From: Lachnospiraceae bacterium | GTDB lineage: Bacteria > Bacillota > Clostridia > Lachnospirales > Lachnospiraceae | DNA length: 64,000 nt | Assembly (NCBI GenBank): GCA_030527645.1 | Contig: JAUNAJ010000008.1 | Span: forward strand, 1-64,000 | Direction: 5' to 3' | Part shown: positions 1 through 9,259 of the stretch, piece by piece | How the letters are laid out: each line of letters begins with the position of its first letter | How positions within the stretch are numbered: position 1 is the first letter of the stretch | Position numbers and translations under genes: made by a program | Notes under the pieces: generated by a model | Database searches by the model: none | Told to the model about the DNA's origin: nothing | What the model saw: the letters and a program-made list of their open reading frames with translations, nothing else

Positions 1-11
1 CTCTCATAAAA
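1..11 (-). rRNA. rrs: 16S rRNA gene, 5' end only (cut by window edge)
   Basis: Read on the minus strand the window ends in ATGAGAG, which matches the start of clostridial 16S rRNA just before the universal TTTGATCCTGGCTCAG block, which would lie outside the window. Aligned to the E. coli 5' end the mature RNA would begin near position 11. The upstream sequence (boxA-like motif, small hairpins, strong promoter) supports an rrn leader. Only a handful of bases are visible, so the call rests mainly on the leader context. Confidence 0.65.
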
Positions 12-55
12 AATGTTTGATCGGTCAGAATCAACTGTCTAGCTAATTCTATCCA

Positions 56-79
56 GGATGCGATTGTCATCGCATCTTA
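56..79 (-). other. rRNA leader hairpin
   Basis: GATGCGAT and ATCGCATC form a perfect 8-bp stem with a short loop, about 50 nt before the 16S start. It lies in the rrn leader, where such stems are usual near processing sites. Role is inferred from position. Confidence 0.4.
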
Positions 80-142
80 CGCGACATTCGTCAAATCTGC
101 AAGCAAGCTTGCCGGCTTGACTCATTGTACGCGAAACATTAC

Positions 143-164
143 TGTTAAAGGATCTTTCGATCAT
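143..164 (-). promoter_or_regulatory. boxA-like antitermination site with adjacent hairpin
   Basis: On the minus strand GATCCTTTAACA resembles the rrn boxA consensus TGCTCTTTAACA, and directly before it GATCgaaaGATC can form a small boxB-like hairpin. It lies between the promoter at 266-294 and the 16S start, where Nus-factor antitermination sites of rRNA operons are found. This is sequence resemblance only. Confidence 0.5.
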
Positions 165-265
165 TCAAGAATGATTTTAAAGTGTTGTCTCACTTTTCAT
201 TTTGAATTTTCGAGGATGTGTTTTACTATTCAATTATCAAGGTGTTGTTTTGCGACAACTCATAT

Positions 266-294
266 AAATTATCATATTTATACACTATTGTCAA
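266..294 (-). promoter_or_regulatory. rRNA operon promoter
   Basis: On the minus strand a perfect -35 TTGACA (289-294) is followed after 17 bp by TAATTT (266-271); a GATAAT at 15-bp spacing overlaps it. It sits downstream of the two tRNA-Ser genes and about 250 nt before the 16S start, in an A/T-rich stretch typical of clostridial rrn promoters. Confidence 0.65.
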
Positions 295-325
295 TACATT
301 TTTTGAATCTTTTTTTGATTCAAAA

Positions 326-416
326 CGGAGAAAAAGGGATTCGAACCCTTGCGCCGCTATTAACGACCTACTCACTTTCCAGGCGAGCCCCTTCAGCCAA
401 ACTTGGGTATTTCTCC
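326..416 (-). tRNA. tRNA-Ser (GGA)
   Basis: On the minus strand the acceptor arms GGAGAAA and TTTCTCC pair, the discriminator base is G, and the T arm reads GGGTTCGAATCCC. The anticodon loop is CTGGAAA between stems CTCGC and GTGAG, giving anticodon GGA. A long variable arm of class II type is present. CCA is not encoded. The gene lies 45 bp after the tRNA-Ser(TGA) gene and just before the rRNA promoter. Confidence 0.95.
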
Positions 417-461
417 ATTGCCTGATCACTATTCAGTATTCAGTTTGCGAACAAATCGCAG

Positions 462-547
462 CGGAGAGGGTGGGATTCGAACCCACGCGCCCTTGCGGAC
501 AAACGGTTTTCAAGACCGCCTCGTTATGACCACTTCGATACCTCTCC
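462..547 (-). tRNA. tRNA-Ser (TGA)
   Basis: On the minus strand acceptor arms GGAGAGG and CCTCTCC pair, the discriminator is G, and the T arm GGGTTCGAATCCC is canonical. The anticodon loop CTTGAAA gives TGA. It has the long variable arm expected of tRNA-Ser and no encoded CCA. It follows ispD on the same strand after about 70 nt. Confidence 0.95.
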
Positions 548-620
548 ATTTGTTTGCCCTCGCTTTTCGCGACTGCATAAAGAATAATAGCACTTTGGCT
601 TTTTGGTGTCAACAGTTTTT

Positions 621-1334
621 TTAATTTTTTTCAGCTTTCATCATCTTCAGATATGCCTCTGCAACAGGGAGATCATCCGGAGTTGTGATTTTTATATTCC
701 GGTAACTCCCCTCAAACAGAAATACCGGTTCATCGGAGAATCGCTCCAGTACCATGGCATCGTCTGTTATCCCTTCTCTATCAGACTCATAGAGCCGGTC
801 ATAGGCTTTTCTGATTCTGCCGTACTCGAAGATCTGAGGCGTCTGGGCGCTCCACACCGTACTTCGATCCGGAGTGCTTTCCACCTGGTGGTTCCCTCCG
901 ACAACTACTTTCATGGTATCCTTGGCGGGCACTGCCGCCACAGCAGAATTCAGCTTCTGTACCTGCTGCCACCCTCTCTCCAGCAGAGACTCATCAGCAA
1001 AGATTCTTGCCCCGTCATGAATAAAGACGTAACCGGCATCACTGCTGGCAAGCAGCCCCTGATAGACTGAATCATACCGTTCCCTGCCGCCTTCTGTAAT
1101 CTTATGAACCTTTGTGAAATGAAACTTCTCAACGATCTGCTTTCTGCAATATTCGATCGATTCTTTTCCTGTCACAAGGATGATCTCATCAATACAATCT
1201 GCACGCTGAAAATGCTCCAGCGTATGACAGATCAGAGGACGACCTTCCAGTTCCAGAAACTGTTTTTGCACGTTTCCGCCCATTCTCAGGCCGCTTCCTG
1301 CTGCCAGGATGATTGCTGTTCGTTTTTTTTCCAT
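621..1334 (-). CDS. ispD: 2-C-methyl-D-erythritol 4-phosphate cytidylyltransferase
   Basis: Cytoplasmic enzyme of the non-mevalonate (MEP) isoprenoid pathway. It transfers CMP from CTP to methylerythritol phosphate. The 237-residue length is normal. The nucleotide-binding loop AAGSGLRMGG is at residues 11-20 with KQF at 24-26, DGAR at 107-110, and a late TTPDD motif. The ATG is preceded by GAGGAGG at good spacing. It is the last protein gene of a same-strand series (ispG, polC, rnz, tsaD, ispD), 14 bp after tsaD, so co-transcription is likely. Two MEP-pathway genes (ispG and ispD) thus flank the polC group. Confidence 0.95.
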   Translation of the reverse strand: MEKKRTAIILAAGSGLRMGGNVQKQFLELEGRPLICHTLEHFQRADCIDEIILVTGKESIEYCRKQIVEKFHFTKVHKITEGGRERYDSVYQGLLASSDAGYVFIHDGARIFADESLLERGWQQVQKLNSAVAAVPAKDTMKVVVGGNHQVESTPDRSTVWSAQTPQIFEYGRIRKAYDRLYESDREGITDDAMVLERFSDEPVFLFEGSYRNIKITTPDDLPVAEAYLKMMKAEKN

Positions 1335-1348
1335 AGTCAGGCTCCTCC

Positions 1349-2383
1349 TCAGCGCTCTCCCAGCTTCAGATTCGGTACCGCATTCAGATCCAGACCGCTT
1401 CTTGTTCCCTTCAGATATTCATAATACCCGGCCACTCCGATCATTGCAGCATTGTCTGTACAGAAAATCGGAGATGGGTGATAGAATGCGATTCCCTCTT
1501 TTTCGCAGGCTGCTGCCATGGCATTTCTCAGTGTCTGATTAGAGGCTACACCGCCGGCAATTGCAAGTTTTTTTATTCCTTTATCTCTGGCTGCCCGAAT
1601 CGCAGTATCCACCAGTACATCTACCACCGACTGTTGAAAGGATGCGGCAACATCTGCCTCACAGATTTCCTCCCCGGTCATTCTGCATTTGTTCAGATAG
1701 TTCAGCACGGCTGATTTCAATCCACTGAAGCTGAAGTCATAGGCTGCATCGGCAACCTTTGCCCTTGGGAAGGGAATTGCCTGCGAATTGCCTTCCTTTG
1801 ACAGCCTGTCGATTTTCGGACCGCCGGGATACCCAAGTCCGATGGCTCGTGCTACCTTATCAAAGGCCTCTCCCGCCGCATCGTCTCTGGTCCTTCCCAG
1901 GATTTCAAATTCTCCATAATCTTTTACAATAACCAGATGCGTATGGCCTCCGGAAATGATCTCACACAGGAACGGCGGTTCCAGTTCTTTATTCTCAATA
2001 TAATTTGCAGATACATGGCCTTCTATATGATGCACACCGATCAGCGGCTTCTTTGCAGCATAAGCAAGAGCCTTCGCCTCGGCAACGCCTACCAGAAGGG
2101 CACCTACCAGGCCGGGACCGTAGGTCACGGCAATGGCGTCCACATCCTCCAGTGCAGTTTCCGCCTGCTTCAGTGCTTCTTCAATGACCTGATTGATCTT
2201 TTCTATATGTTTTCTGGATGCAATTTCCGGAACTACCCCGCCATACAGCGTATGCAGGTCAATCTGGGAGGAAATCACATTGGACAGAACGGTTCTTCCG
2301 TTTTTGATCACAGCTGCTGCCGTCTCATCACAGGAGCTTTCTATCGCCAGAATCAAAATATCTTTTTCCATACTGTTTCTCAT
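1349..2383 (-). CDS. tsaD: tRNA N6-adenosine threonylcarbamoyltransferase
   Basis: Transfers the threonylcarbamoyl group to A37 of ANN-decoding tRNAs (t6A), normally with TsaB and TsaE, which are not in this window. The 344-residue protein has the ASKHA-type start ([10 protein letters not shown] near residue 12), the metal-binding HIEGH motif at 119-123, the GGHTH motif, and GGVASN near the C-terminus. The start ATG has GGAGG 8 nt upstream. It lies 3 nt after rnz, suggesting coupled expression. Confidence 0.96.
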   Translation of the reverse strand: MRNSMEKDILILAIESSCDETAAAVIKNGRTVLSNVISSQIDLHTLYGGVVPEIASRKHIEKINQVIEEALKQAETALEDVDAIAVTYGPGLVGALLVGVAEAKALAYAAKKPLIGVHHIEGHVSANYIENKELEPPFLCEIISGGHTHLVIVKDYGEFEILGRTRDDAAGEAFDKVARAIGLGYPGGPKIDRLSKEGNSQAIPFPRAKVADAAYDFSFSGLKSAVLNYLNKCRMTGEEICEADVAASFQQSVVDVLVDTAIRAARDKGIKKLAIAGGVASNQTLRNAMAAACEKEGIAFYHPSPIFCTDNAAMIGVAGYYEYLKGTRSGLDLNAVPNLKLGER

Positions 2384-2386
2384 TAC

Positions 2387-3298
2387 TTATTCCTCCTCAA
2401 AATCCAGTTCGATGGATTTTCCATCCTTTCCCAGATAGGTCTCCGGGAAAACAGCCTTTGCATCCTTAATAAACCATTCCGGGTGAACCAGAGAGGGAGA
2501 GTAGTGGGTCAGCCACATCTGTTTTACCTTTGCCTCTGAGGCCAGCTGTGCTGCCTCTTTGAATGTCATATGCTTCTTTTCTCTGGCCGACGCCTCTTTT
2601 TCCGGTTCTCCGTACATACCTTCACAGATAAACAGGTCTGCCTGTTCTGCATGTGCTTTGATGGATGGTACCGGTCTGGAATCGGTGCAGTAGGTCAGCT
2701 TGATGCCTTTCCGGGCATCTCCCAGCACCATATCCGGAGTATAGGTCACGCCATTCTCCTGAATGGTCTGCCCCTTCTGAAGCGGGTTCCAGTATTTCAA
2801 CGGAATATTCTGCGCTTTTGCACGTTCCACATCAAATCTGCCGCAGCGGTCGATCTGCAGGGTGTATCCGTAGCAGATGGTGCTGTGCTGCACCCGGAAT
2901 GCAGTGATCCTGTATCCGTTCAGATTCAGTTCCTGTTCCTGCTCCGTCAGTTCTATATAATTGATGGAAAAGGGGATCTCCGGGCAGATCACCCGGAGTC
3001 CTCCCACTACTCTTGCAAGTCCTTTCGGACCAACCAGAGTCAGCGGTTCTGTTCTGTCTGCATTCACCATTGCCAGCAGAATTCCGGGCAGCCCGGAGAT
3101 ATGATCCGCATGGTAATGGGTGAACAGAATGGTATCCAGAGGCTTGAAGGTCCAGCCCTTTTCTTTAATTGCGATCTGCGTTCCTTCTCCGCAGTCGATC
3201 AGCAGGTTGCTGCCGTTGTATCTGGTCATCAGAGAGGTCAGCCACCTGCCGGGAAGAGGCATCATTCCGCCTGTTCCGAGAAGGCAAACATCCAACAT
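2387..3298 (-). CDS. rnz: ribonuclease Z
   Basis: Metallo-beta-lactamase-fold endonuclease that trims tRNA 3' trailers. The zinc site HYHADH is at residues 61-66, and later motifs (LGDARKGIKLTYCTDS, LTHYSP) fit the RNase Z family. The open frame extends upstream, but the start used here (MLDVCLL) has GAGGT at good spacing and begins exactly at the family's usual N-terminus, giving 303 residues. The longer start would add 29 unrelated residues. Confidence 0.93.
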   Translation of the reverse strand: MLDVCLLGTGGMMPLPGRWLTSLMTRYNGSNLLIDCGEGTQIAIKEKGWTFKPLDTILFTHYHADHISGLPGILLAMVNADRTEPLTLVGPKGLARVVGGLRVICPEIPFSINYIELTEQEQELNLNGYRITAFRVQHSTICYGYTLQIDRCGRFDVERAKAQNIPLKYWNPLQKGQTIQENGVTYTPDMVLGDARKGIKLTYCTDSRPVPSIKAHAEQADLFICEGMYGEPEKEASAREKKHMTFKEAAQLASEAKVKQMWLTHYSPSLVHPEWFIKDAKAVFPETYLGKDGKSIELDFEEE

Positions 3299-3442
3299 AG
3301 TATCTACCTCATTTTCTATTGCTGTTTCCCTGCACATCAGCAGGACATCCGACTTGAGCACAAGCCTGGCATCCCTGCAGGGCATATTTCGTTATTTTTT
3401 GCCAACAGGCTTCAGTCTGCAATCATAGCACACTTTCCCGCC

Positions 3443-6400
3443 TTATGCAAAATCAAACAGGGAGAACTGGTTGGACTCCGGCAGATCGCCGAAAATCCCC
3501 AGATCCGCCATCAGATCCACCACTGTCTTGCTCACCTTTGTACGGTTACGGAAATCATCCTTGGACAGGAATTTTCCATCCCGGGCAGCCAGCACCACTG
3601 CATCGGCAGCTTTTTCACCCAGTCCGTCAATGGTATCCAGCGCCGGCATCAGCTTGCCGTCCACGATCTGGAAGCGGTGCGCCTGCGCCCGGTACAGATC
3701 CACAGGTACAAAATCATACCCCCGGGCATACATCTCCCGGACGATCCTCATATCACGATAGGTGCCCTGCTCCTTGGGAGTCAGATTGTCCATTCGTTTC
3801 TTGTAATCCTCAATATAATACTCCAGGCGCTCCTGACCCATGCACATGATCTCATAGGAGAAATCCGATGCACGGATTGAAAAGAAGGCTGCGTAATAGG
3901 CCAGCGGATGGTATACCTTAAACCAGGCGATCCTGTAGGCCATCATGACATATGCAGCCGCATGGGCCTTCGGGAACATGTACTTGATCTTTTTGCAGGA
4001 CCAGATGTACCAGTCAGGCACATCATGGGCTTTCATTTCCTCCTCCCAGTTCGGCTTCAGACCCTTTCCTTTACGGACACTCTCCATGATGGTAAATGCT
4101 TCTTCCGAGTCCAGACCCTTATTGATCAGATAGGTCATGATATCGTCTCGGGTACAGATTGCAGTGGAAATGGTTGCCTTCCCCTCCTGGATCAGAGTCT
4201 GGGCATTGCCCAGCCACACATCCGTTCCGTGGGCAAGGCCTGCGATTCTGACCAGATCAGAAAACTCCTTCGGCTGGGTATCGATCAGCATCTGCATGGC
4301 AAAGTCTGTTCCAAACTCCGGCACTCCCAGGCAGCCCAGGGGCACACCGATCTCCTCCGGCGTCACACCCAGCGCCTCGGTTCCCCGGAACAGGGACATG
4401 ACCTTCGGCTCATCCAGAGGAACCGCTGTCGCATCCAGCTCAGTCAGATCCTCCAGCATTCGGATCATCGTTGGATCATCGTGTCCCAGAATATCCAGCT
4501 TCAGCAGGTTTGCATCGATGGAATGATAATCAAAGTGAGTCGTAATGATGTCTGTTGTGTTGTCATTTGCCGGATGCTGCACCGGTGTAAAGGAGTTGAT
4601 ATCCTCTCCGAAGGGCAGAACGATAATACCTCCCGGATGCTGTCCTGTAGTACGGCGAATGCCTGTACAGCCTGATACGATCCGGTCGATCTCGCAGTTT
4701 CGTTTATGAATGCCCTTATCCTCGTAATAATTCTTCACGTAGCCGAAGGCTGTCTTATCCGCCAGTGTACCGATGGTGCCGGCACGGAAGGTCTGTCCGG
4801 CGCCGAAGATCACCTCCGTATATTTATGGGCTTTACTCTGGTATTCTCCGGAGAAGTTCAGATCAATATCCGGCTCCTTATTGCCCTTGAATCCAAGGAA
4901 GGTCTCAAAGGGAATATCAAAGCCCATCTTCGTCAGCGGCTTCCCGCACCTCGGACACACGGCATCCGGCATATCGCAGCCGGCACGGCCGCTGTATTCC
5001 TTTACCTCCGGTGAATCAAAATCCACATAATAGCAGGATTCACATAGATAATGGGGGCTCAGAGGATTTACCTCGGTAATACCCGCCATGGTAGCCACGA
5101 AGGAAGACCCTACCGAGCCTCGTGATCCTACCAGATAGCCGTCCTCCACGGATTTCCAGACCAGCTTCTGGGCGATGATATACATGACCGCATATCCGTT
5201 GGATATAATGGAGTTCAGCTCTCTCTCCAGCCTCGCCTCCACGATCTCCGGCAGATCCGGTCCATAGATTTCATGGGCCTTGTTGTAGCAGATCTGCCGC
5301 AGCTGCTTGTCGGAATCTTCAATGACCGGAGGAAATTTTCCCGCACGGATCGGAGAGATCTTCTCACACATATCGGCGATCATCTGAGGATTGGCAATGA
5401 CGATCTCCTCCGCCTTCTCACTTCCCAGATAGGAAAACTCCTCCAGCATCTCTTCTGTCGTATGAAGATACAGCGGTGCCTGATTGTCCGCATCGGCAAA
5501 ACCCTTTCCGAACATGATGATCCTTCTGTAGATCTCATCCTGCGGATCCATGAAATGCACGTCACAGGTGGCGACCACCGGTTTTTTAAACTGCTCCCCC
5601 AGCCGTACGATTCTTCTGTTCAGCTCACGCAGATCCTCCTCATTCTTGACCAGGTCGTTATTCTCGTCCCGGATCATGAATGCATTGTTTCCGATGGGCT
5701 GAACCTCCAGATAGTCATAGAATTCCACTAACCTGGTAATTTCCTGATCCGGAGCTCCGCGAAGGATTGCCTGAAACAGTTCTCCCGCCTCACATGCAGA
5801 GCCAATCAGAAGTCCCTCTCTGTACTTCAGGAAGGTGCTTTTGGGCAGTCTCGGCCGGCGGTTGTAATACTTAAGGTGAGATTCCGATACCAGTCTGTAC
5901 AGATTGACTCTTCCCACCTCTCCTGTTGCAAGAATTATGGCATGATAGCTGGGCAGCTTTCGGATCGTATCCTGAGAAATGCTTCCCTGAGAGTTCAGCT
6001 GATCCAGATCCAGAATGTCCCTGTCCTTCAGCATTTTTAAGAACTTTACAAATATCTCCGCTGTACAGCCGGCATCATCCACAGCTCTGTGGTGATGATC
6101 CAGCGGAACACCCACGGCCTTTGCAACGGTATCCAGCTTAAACCGGTTCAGTCCCGGAAGAAGAAACCTGGCCATACCCACGGTATCCACCGATGTAAAC
6201 CGCCTGTCAATGCCCAGATCCCTGCAGTTTTTTTCAATAAAGCTCATATCAAAGCCTGCATTATGGGCTACCATCACGGCCCCGTCACAAAACTCCATAA
6301 ACTCCGGCAGCACCGTTTCTATTCCCGGAGCCTCCAGCACCATATTGTCGTTGATTCCCGTCAGATTTTCGATTTTGAAGGGAATCGGCACTCTGGGATT

Positions 6401-8026
6401 TACAAAGGTGGAAAATTTACTTGTGATTTTCCCGTCCTCTACCCGCACTGCTCCGATCTCAATGATCCTATTGGTTACAGGGGAAAAGCCGGTCGTTTCA
6501 ATATCAAATACCACAAAGGGCTGCTCCAGACTCTGTCCCTCGGAGTTTTCCACGATTCCTTTCATATCATCCACCAGATAGGCTTCCATCCCGTAGATCA
6601 CCTTAAAGGGGGCCGAAATCTTCTTCAACTCCTCTTTCGACACCTCCGGATGCTCCTTCTGGTATTCTGCCCGGAATTTTCCGTCAATGTCCTCCATGGC
6701 ATGGTTTGCCTCGGGAAACGCCTGCACTACACCGTGATCTGTAATTGCGATCGCTTTATGTCCCCAGGAGTAGGCACGTTTTACAAGAGCAGCCGCATCG
6801 GTCACGCCGTCCATGTCGCTCATCTTCGTGTGGCAATGCAGCTCTACACGTTTATCCGGACTTGTATCATAGCGTCCCTTCCTGAAATTCGGAATTTTTT
6901 TGATTCCCAGTACAGAGGTCAGTGTCAGCTCATGGTCAAAGGTATCGGTCATGGCTTTTCCCTTGACCTTCACAAAGGTCCCCTTGCTTACCAGGCCTGA
7001 CATCTCCTTGATCTGTTCGCCTCCAACAAAGATCTTTACCATGATGGTGTCTGTATCATCCGTCACAGCAAACGTGACCAGACCTCTGCCGCTCCGAAGC
7101 TCCCTTCCCTCGCAGGAAAGAACACAGCCGCGGATCGTTACATCACCGATCGCACCCTCGATTCCGTCGATGGGCGTCGTCTCATCCTCAAAATCCCGTC
7201 CATAAAGGACATCCGGATTGGAGGATCTGCTGAGGGCCTGATCCTCGCCGAACTCCCTCTCTCTTCCTCTGCCTCGTCCTCTCTGTCCTCCTCGGCGGTC
7301 ATTCCTCTGGCTTTTTCTATCCTTTCCGGATGATCTTCCTGCAGCGGGTTTTTCTTTGCCGGGCTCACTGCCTTCAGCTGCCGCCGCATCCTCAGAGCCG
7401 TTTTTCTCCGGAACACCTGCTGCGGCAGGAGCTGCCAGACCGGTCTGCTCTGCCACATGGCGGGCAGCCGCACGAAGATGGTATTCGTTGTCCTGTCGGA
7501 GTTTCTCCCGGGAATGCTGGCAGAATTCCACCTCCAGCTTTACAGCAAGACCGCAGCGTTCATTGAGGATCTTGTCCAGGATCCGGTACAGTTCCTCCTC
7601 TTTTTCGTGACCAAGGACTGTATCCTCCAGCTCCATGCAGACAGTGGAAGCATCCGGATACCGGAAATTTGCCTTCGAAAACAAATGAAACAGAAGGATA
7701 TTGTAGTTCTTCAGTTCCGTCTGGATGCTGCTCCTGTACACCTCCATCAGACTCTCCGGCGTATACTGCCTGGATAGATGAAAGCGTTCAATGATCCGGA
7801 TCTGGATGCCGGATCGCGAAAAAAACTGCTTCCGGATCTCCTGCTCCAGCTTATAGATATACTTTTTATGGATCCACTGGGGGCTCATGATATAGATCCG
7901 AACCAGTGTTTTTTCTCTGTTTAAGGAGACTCTGCTGACTTTTACCTGATGCAGCAGCTCCGCCAGTTCTCCCTGAACGGTCAGCTCAGGAAAAACCTCA
8001 AAAAAATCCTTCTCTGTCACTTGCAT
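3443..8026 (-). CDS. polC: DNA polymerase III alpha subunit, PolC type
   Basis: Replicative DNA polymerase of low-GC Gram-positive bacteria. In order: an N-terminal domain; a charged low-complexity linker rich in Gly, Arg and Lys at about 200-270; an OB fold at about 285-375; a PHP domain starting HCHTKMS near 395; an inserted 3'-5' exonuclease with FDIETTG near 508, HNAGFD and HRAVDDA; a zinc-like pair CESC and CPRC; the polymerase palm with PDIDLNFS; and a C-terminal helix-hairpin-helix region. The start (MQVTEKDF) is preceded by GGAGGAG. The open frame continues 39 codons upstream into ispG but lacks a better site. Length 1527 is slightly above the family's usual size because of the linker. 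Confidence 0.97.
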   Translation of the reverse strand: MQVTEKDFFEVFPELTVQGELAELLHQVKVSRVSLNREKTLVRIYIMSPQWIHKKYIYKLEQEIRKQFFSRSGIQIRIIERFHLSRQYTPESLMEVYRSSIQTELKNYNILLFHLFSKANFRYPDASTVCMELEDTVLGHEKEEELYRILDKILNERCGLAVKLEVEFCQHSREKLRQDNEYHLRAAARHVAEQTGLAAPAAAGVPEKNGSEDAAAAEGSEPGKEKPAAGRSSGKDRKSQRNDRRGGQRGRGRGREREFGEDQALSRSSNPDVLYGRDFEDETTPIDGIEGAIGDVTIRGCVLSCEGRELRSGRGLVTFAVTDDTDTIMVKIFVGGEQIKEMSGLVSKGTFVKVKGKAMTDTFDHELTLTSVLGIKKIPNFRKGRYDTSPDKRVELHCHTKMSDMDGVTDAAALVKRAYSWGHKAIAITDHGVVQAFPEANHAMEDIDGKFRAEYQKEHPEVSKEELKKISAPFKVIYGMEAYLVDDMKGIVENSEGQSLEQPFVVFDIETTGFSPVTNRIIEIGAVRVEDGKITSKFSTFVNPRVPIPFKIENLTGINDNMVLEAPGIETVLPEFMEFCDGAVMVAHNAGFDMSFIEKNCRDLGIDRRFTSVDTVGMARFLLPGLNRFKLDTVAKAVGVPLDHHHRAVDDAGCTAEIFVKFLKMLKDRDILDLDQLNSQGSISQDTIRKLPSYHAIILATGEVGRVNLYRLVSESHLKYYNRRPRLPKSTFLKYREGLLIGSACEAGELFQAILRGAPDQEITRLVEFYDYLEVQPIGNNAFMIRDENNDLVKNEEDLRELNRRIVRLGEQFKKPVVATCDVHFMDPQDEIYRRIIMFGKGFADADNQAPLYLHTTEEMLEEFSYLGSEKAEEIVIANPQMIADMCEKISPIRAGKFPPVIEDSDKQLRQICYNKAHEIYGPDLPEIVEARLERELNSIISNGYAVMYIIAQKLVWKSVEDGYLVGSRGSVGSSFVATMAGITEVNPLSPHYLCESCYYVDFDSPEVKEYSGRAGCDMPDAVCPRCGKPLTKMGFDIPFETFLGFKGNKEPDIDLNFSGEYQSKAHKYTEVIFGAGQTFRAGTIGTLADKTAFGYVKNYYEDKGIHKRNCEIDRIVSGCTGIRRTTGQHPGGIIVLPFGEDINSFTPVQHPANDNTTDIITTHFDYHSIDANLLKLDILGHDDPTMIRMLEDLTELDATAVPLDEPKVMSLFRGTEALGVTPEEIGVPLGCLGVPEFGTDFAMQMLIDTQPKEFSDLVRIAGLAHGTDVWLGNAQTLIQEGKATISTAICTRDDIMTYLINKGLDSEEAFTIMESVRKGKGLKPNWEEEMKAHDVPDWYIWSCKKIKYMFPKAHAAAYVMMAYRIAWFKVYHPLAYYAAFFSIRASDFSYEIMCMGQERLEYYIEDYKKRMDNLTPKEQGTYRDMRIVREMYARGYDFVPVDLYRAQAHRFQIVDGKLMPALDTIDGLGEKAADAVVLAARDGKFLSKDDFRNRTKVSKTVVDLMADLGIFGDLPESNQFSLFDFA

Positions 8027-8069
8027 TTCACTCACTCCTCCGGCTGCAGCCGGGGAGCTCTCCCGACTG

Positions 8070-9122
8070 TCAGTTCCAGTTTTCCAGTTCTTTTCTAAGC
8101 GTGGAAAGCAGCTCCTCCTCCGGAACCTTTCCCACGATTTCACCCTTTCTGATCAGCAGACCCACACCATTGCCTCCTGCAATACCGATATCTGCCTCCT
8201 TTGCTTCTCCGGGACCGTTCACCACGCAGCCCATAACAGCAACTTTTATATCCAGCGAAAATTCCTGTACCATGGTCTCCACCTGATTGGCAAGACCAAT
8301 CAGATCGATCTGGGTCCGCCCGCAGGTGGGACAGGATACCACCTCAATCCCCCCTTTGCGAAGCCCCAGTGTCTTCAGGATCCGTTTTGCAGATTTGATC
8401 TCCTCCAGCGGATCTCCTGTCAGCGATACGCGGATGGTATCGCCGATCCCCTGATACAGGATGATTCCCAGACCGACAGCGGACTTAATGTTTCCGGAGT
8501 ACAGTGTGCCTGCTTCTGTAATTCCCACATGCAGCGGATGGTCCGTCTGATCGGCGATCAGCTCATGGGCTCTGGCACACATCAGTACGTCAGAGGACTT
8601 AATGCTGATCACAAGATTGTCATAGCCCATATCCTCAATGATCTTCACCTGACCGAGCGCACTTTCTACCAGACCCTCCGCCGTGACGCCGCCGTATTTT
8701 TCCACCAGTTCCTTTTCCAGCGAACCGCTGTTAACCCCTACACGGATCGGAATATTCTTATTCCTTGCAGCATCAACAACTGCCTGCACCCGCTCTCTGC
8801 TTCCGATGTTGCCGGGATTGATCCGGATCTTATCGGCTCCGTTTTCAATGGCAGCGATTGCAAGAGAATAGTCAAAGTGAATATCCGCCACCAGCGGAAT
8901 GGAGATCTGCTTCTTAATTTCCTTCAACGCTTTCGCAGCTTCCGGCGTAGGAACCGTACAGCGAACGATCTCGCAGCCTGCCTCTGTGAGCCTGCGGATC
9001 TGCTCCACCGTTGCCTGTACATCCTCTGTTTTTGTATTGGTCATGGACTGGATCAGAATCGGATGTTCTCCGCCGATGACCCGGTCTCCGATCCTTACTT
9101 CCCTTGTTCTCATTCTTGCCAT
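8070..9122 (-). CDS. ispG: 4-hydroxy-3-methylbut-2-enyl diphosphate synthase
   Basis: Iron-sulfur enzyme of the MEP pathway that converts the cyclic diphosphate MEcPP to HMBPP. The 350-residue protein has the short bacterial architecture: a TIM-barrel N-terminal part (VADIHFDYSLAI, RINPGNIG) and a C-terminal Fe-S domain with SCPTCGRTQ and GCVVNGPGE supplying three cluster cysteines. The start MARMRT is chosen because AAAGGAGG lies 5 nt upstream; an 8-residue-longer start has no such site. polC begins 43 bp downstream, an arrangement common in Clostridia. Confidence 0.96.
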   Translation of the reverse strand: MARMRTREVRIGDRVIGGEHPILIQSMTNTKTEDVQATVEQIRRLTEAGCEIVRCTVPTPEAAKALKEIKKQISIPLVADIHFDYSLAIAAIENGADKIRINPGNIGSRERVQAVVDAARNKNIPIRVGVNSGSLEKELVEKYGGVTAEGLVESALGQVKIIEDMGYDNLVISIKSSDVLMCARAHELIADQTDHPLHVGITEAGTLYSGNIKSAVGLGIILYQGIGDTIRVSLTGDPLEEIKSAKRILKTLGLRKGGIEVVSCPTCGRTQIDLIGLANQVETMVQEFSLDIKVAVMGCVVNGPGEAKEADIGIAGGNGVGLLIRKGEIVGKVPEEELLSTLRKELENWN

Positions 9123-9181
9123 AGCGGCCTCCTTTATCATAAACAATAATCTAACGAAACCAACGCAATGCTGGTAGGTTC

Positions 9182-9245
9182 ATTCAGGTCGAGCTTGCAA
9201 GACTTGGCGCCGGTTCGGCGAATCTGTAAGCATGCTCCTGCGGAG
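9182..9245. repeat. palindromic intergenic element between folA and ispG
   Basis: The stretch starts with ATTCAGGTCGAGC and contains CGCCGgttCGGCG, imperfect outer arms GCTTGCAAGA and TCTGTAAGC, and GCTCctgcgGAGC. Very similar 13-mers start the intergenic stretches at 32884 and 52630. It may be a small dispersed repeat or a structured leader for ispG. Confidence 0.4.
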
Positions 9246-9259
9246 CCTTATTCTCAGTT

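Noticed and set aside
129-148. Resemblance of the leader sequence near 130-148 to arms of the palindromic element at 40188
   Set aside because: The match is short and explained by the boxA-like rRNA leader.
218-529. Plus-strand ORFs across 117-530
   Set aside because: They run across the two tRNA-Ser genes and the rRNA promoter.
2570-3880. Long plus-strand open frame of 436 codons
   Set aside because: Antisense to rnz and the end of polC; no family resemblance.
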